Positions 13,522 to 15,487 of a stretch of DNA of 15,487 nt are shown piece after piece. How positions within the stretch are numbered: the stretch's first letter is position 1; each line of letters opens with the position of its first letter. This stretch comes from Flavobacteriaceae bacterium (lineage in GTDB: Bacteria; Bacteroidota; Bacteroidia; Flavobacteriales; Flavobacteriaceae), in assembly GCA_018623655.1 (NCBI GenBank), contig JAAZVG010000022.1:1-15487 (forward strand), given 5' to 3'. Under the pieces are notes generated by a model. It was not told the DNA's origin. It saw nothing but the letters and a program-made list of their open reading frames with translations, and ran no database searches. Both the position numbers and the translations under genes were made by a program.

Positions 13522-13548
13522 TGATTATCAATTAATTAAAAATAATCA
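13522..13548. repeat. AT-rich inverted repeat upstream of the unknown membrane protein
   Basis: TGATTAT (13522-13528) and ATAATCA (13542-13548) are perfect complements separated by 13 bases of A/T. They lie 14 bases before the ATG at 13563. This could be a dimer-binding operator or a chance AT-rich palindrome. Confidence 0.25.
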
Positions 13549-13562
13549 AGTACCTTGAATAC

Positions 13563-14441
13563 ATGAAAGTACATGATTATTTCGGAATTATTTTTTCTTC
13601 TAAAAACCGTGAGTTTATAGAAAAAACAACGCTTATCCTAGCGTTAATTGGATTCATAATTCACGCAGCCCTTATTGGGGTCAATTCATTTTTTGACTTC
13701 GCACTACTTGATAGAGGGCTACTTAAAAACCCTATCAGCGCGATCTATACCCCCTTCTCATTTATTTTGATTTATGAGATTTTCTTGTTGGTGTATTATT
13801 TACCGCGTTCTTTCACCACCTCACTGATCAAACAGTTTGAGATTATCTGTCTTATTTTAATTCGTAAAGTGTTCAATGATGTTACGCTGATCGATTTTCC
13901 CAATGCAAGCTTTAATGACTCATCAATTATTAATCTTTTTGTTGATTTATGTTGTGTGCTATTACTTATGCTCATTATTGTATGGTTTCACAAAAGCAAT
14001 CGTAAAATCATAGCGCTTACCAGTAAGACAGTAACCGAAGAAAAAGAAACATTCCCCTATTTTAAAAAGGCAATAGCTGTCGTTTTGCTTGTTATTATCC
14101 TTCTAGTTAGTATCATTCATCTCGTTGATTTTGTGTATTTAGAATTAAACGAACAACACCTTATTAAGGGGATAAACAATAACCTTAACTCTATTTTTTA
14201 TCAAGACTTCTTTACCCTCTTGATTTTATCTGACGTACTCATCCTGTTGCTTTCATATGGTCTCACCTCAAACCATTTTAAACTTTTACGAAATACGGGC
14301 TTTGTAATTTCTACGATCCTTCTTCGCTTATCTTTTGGCGCTCAGGGTCTAATGAATGCTTTATTAATCATTCTCGGAGGCCTCTTCGGTTATGCCATCA
14401 TCAGACTTTATTACAGCTACTTAAACACCTCAACTAATTAG
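13563..14441 (+). CDS. Integral membrane protein of unknown function (about seven segments)
   Basis: A 292-residue protein with hydrophobic segments at about 24-44, 64-80, 92-104, 123-142, 169-192, 215-233 and 245-283 (the last probably two). A cytosolic-looking charged loop (HKSNRKIIALTSKTVTEEKETFPYFKK, 143-169) sits mid-protein. The most striking segment is NPISAIYTPFSFILIYEIFLLVYYLPRSFTTSLIKQFEIICLILIRKVFNDV (56-107), which has the look of a conserved core. There is no transporter, sensor or enzyme motif I recognise. A 63-base gap with a weak promoter-like TACCTTGA (13551-13558) and a 7-base inverted repeat separates it from the preceding gene. The M14 peptidase gene begins seven bases after its stop, so they may be one transcript. 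Function unknown. Confidence 0.8.
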   Translation: MKVHDYFGIIFSSKNREFIEKTTLILALIGFIIHAALIGVNSFFDFALLDRGLLKNPISAIYTPFSFILIYEIFLLVYYLPRSFTTSLIKQFEIICLILIRKVFNDVTLIDFPNASFNDSSIINLFVDLCCVLLLMLIIVWFHKSNRKIIALTSKTVTEEKETFPYFKKAIAVVLLVIILLVSIIHLVDFVYLELNEQHLIKGINNNLNSIFYQDFFTLLILSDVLILLLSYGLTSNHFKLLRNTGFVISTILLRLSFGAQGLMNALLIILGGLFGYAIIRLYYSYLNTSTN

Positions 14442-14448
14442 TGAATCA

Positions 14449-15487
14449 ATGAAGCGTTTACCGATATTATTCATTTTATTTATTCAGTTTTCATTCGCTC
14501 AAGATTATTTTTTAAAGCGATTTGAACCTTACCTATCAGATATTTCAACACCAGAATCTTTTCTTGGTTATGGCATTGGCGAGCAGCATACTAGACACGA
14601 TCTTATTGTTGCCTATTTAGAAAAGTTAGCCGATCAAAGCGCTCGTGCAACGCTTATTGAATATGGTAAAACTCATGAGGGGCGAAGACTCGTTATGCTA
14701 GTGGTTTCTAGCGAAGAGAATTTGGGTAGACTAGAAGAAATAAGAGCTGAACATCTAAAGTCGATTAATCCACTATCGAAGGAAAGTACAAACGAAGAAC
14801 TTCCTTTAATCATTAATCTTGCGTACAACGTGCATGGCAATGAGCCTTCTAGTTCTGAAGCAGCTTTACTTTCAGCTTATACCTTGGCTGCTTCTAAAAA
14901 CCTTGAGGTTTCTAATTTCTTGAAACATGCGGTAATTTTTGTAGACCCGACCATTAATCCAGATGGAAGAGATCGTCACACTTACTGGGCAAACATGTAC
15001 AAAGGATCTCCTCTTGTGGCCGATCCTCAAGATGCTGAACACAATGAGTATTGGCCCGGAGGAAGAACAAACCATTATTGGTTCGATTTAAACAGAGATT
15101 GGGTATTGGCCGTAAATCCAGAGAGTCAGGGCAAATTAGATTGGTATCATCAGTGGTATCCAAATGTGGTCACTGATTTTCACGAAATGGGATCTCAGAG
15201 CACATACTTTTTTGAGCCTATGAAGCCGAATGGCTCACTTGATCCGATAATGCCTCGTGAAAATTATGAAGACTTGAATGAGCTGTATGGAAGTTATTTT
15301 TCGAAGGCCTTAGATTCAATTGGTTCTTTCTATTTCACAAGAGAAGCTTTCGATGGCACTTATCCAGGGTATGGCTCATCTTATCCTGACTTGCAAGGAG
15401 GGCTAGGTCTTTTGTTTGAACAAGCAAGTTCGCGAGGACTTAAACAGACGACGGCCTTTGGTGAAATCACCTTTCCGTTCACGATCC
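14449..15487 (+). CDS. M14-family metallocarboxypeptidase-like exported protein (partial, C-terminus outside window)
   Basis: The ATG at 14449, seven bases after the previous stop, opens a frame that runs 346 codons to the window edge without a stop. The first 17 residues (MKRLPILFILFIQFSFA, then QDYF) form a signal peptide. The zinc-peptidase landmarks of family M14 appear in order: H129-x-x-E132 in NVHGNEPSSSEAALLSAY, the NPDGRDRH turn (170-177), N215-R216 in WFDLNRDW (substrate carboxylate binding), the third zinc ligand H245 in DFHEMG, and E324 in GLLFEQASSRG, which fits the catalytic glutamate. All catalytic elements therefore lie within the window. Family members of this Bacteroidota type are usually 800 or more residues, so a long C-terminal part is missing. 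It probably degrades extracellular peptides; the exact specificity is unknown. Confidence 0.88.
   Translation, partial: MKRLPILFILFIQFSFAQDYFLKRFEPYLSDISTPESFLGYGIGEQHTRHDLIVAYLEKLADQSARATLIEYGKTHEGRRLVMLVVSSEENLGRLEEIRAEHLKSINPLSKESTNEELPLIINLAYNVHGNEPSSSEAALLSAYTLAASKNLEVSNFLKHAVIFVDPTINPDGRDRHTYWANMYKGSPLVADPQDAEHNEYWPGGRTNHYWFDLNRDWVLAVNPESQGKLDWYHQWYPNVVTDFHEMGSQSTYFFEPMKPNGSLDPIMPRENYEDLNELYGSYFSKALDSIGSFYFTREAFDGTYPGYGSSYPDLQGGLGLLFEQASSRGLKQTTAFGEITFPFTI

Noticed and set aside
14872..15163. Minus-strand reading frames opposite the M14 gene
   Set aside because: They mirror the M14 coding frame, which contains the complete zinc and substrate-binding motifs.
1..15487. Mobile element, CRISPR array, prophage or RNA gene
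   Set aside because: I saw no terminal repeats, transposase or integrase genes, regularly spaced repeats or cloverleaf sequences. This was by eye only.

Overview
The window looks like ordinary chromosome from a member of the Bacteroidota, most likely a marine or soil flavobacterium-type organism. The AT-rich genes sit behind Bacteroidota-style promoters (-7 box TAnnTTTG, found at 1600, 2607, 12661 and, on the minus strand, 11378). Shine-Dalgarno sequences are mostly absent, and several families are typical of the phylum: a DUF5117-type zinc metalloprotease, a large M14 peptidase, DUF6526 and a BtuB-sized TonB receptor. There are no tRNA or rRNA genes, insertion sequences, CRISPR arrays or prophage signs, and no gene-free stretch reaches 300 bases.

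Layout. At 1-1599 (minus strand) lie the N-terminus of an exported DUF5117-type metalloprotease and, upstream of it, a lipoprotein serine hydrolase of the class A beta-lactamase fold. Diverging from these at 1635-2557 are a GroES-like protein with an enlarged central segment and a GNAT acetyltransferase that starts at a rare TTG. At 2634-4454 a small TonB-dependent receptor has its own clear promoter. At 4552-10163 a tightly coupled three-gene operon encodes a complete tripartite RND efflux pump (periplasmic adaptor, inner-membrane permease, TolC-like channel). On the minus strand at 10160-12587 are an SDR oxidoreductase, a thioredoxin with a classic intrinsic terminator, and a YbjJ-like MFS transporter whose leader carries a strong palindrome. 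From 12685 to the right edge (plus strand) come a DUF6526 membrane protein, a small exported protein coupled to it by an ATGA overlap, an unrecognised protein with about seven membrane segments, and an exported M14 carboxypeptidase-like protein cut off by the window.

How they work together. Only the RND operon is a clear functional unit. The two genes at the left edge are both exported hydrolases on one strand and may be co-transcribed, and the last two genes at the right edge are seven bases apart and may also be. The remaining genes look like independent housekeeping or accessory functions. I found no convincing new multi-gene system. The points most worth a second look are the 5' end of the GNAT gene, the palindrome over the MFS promoter, the GroES-like protein with no GroEL beside it, and the terminator/promoter squeeze before the SDR gene.
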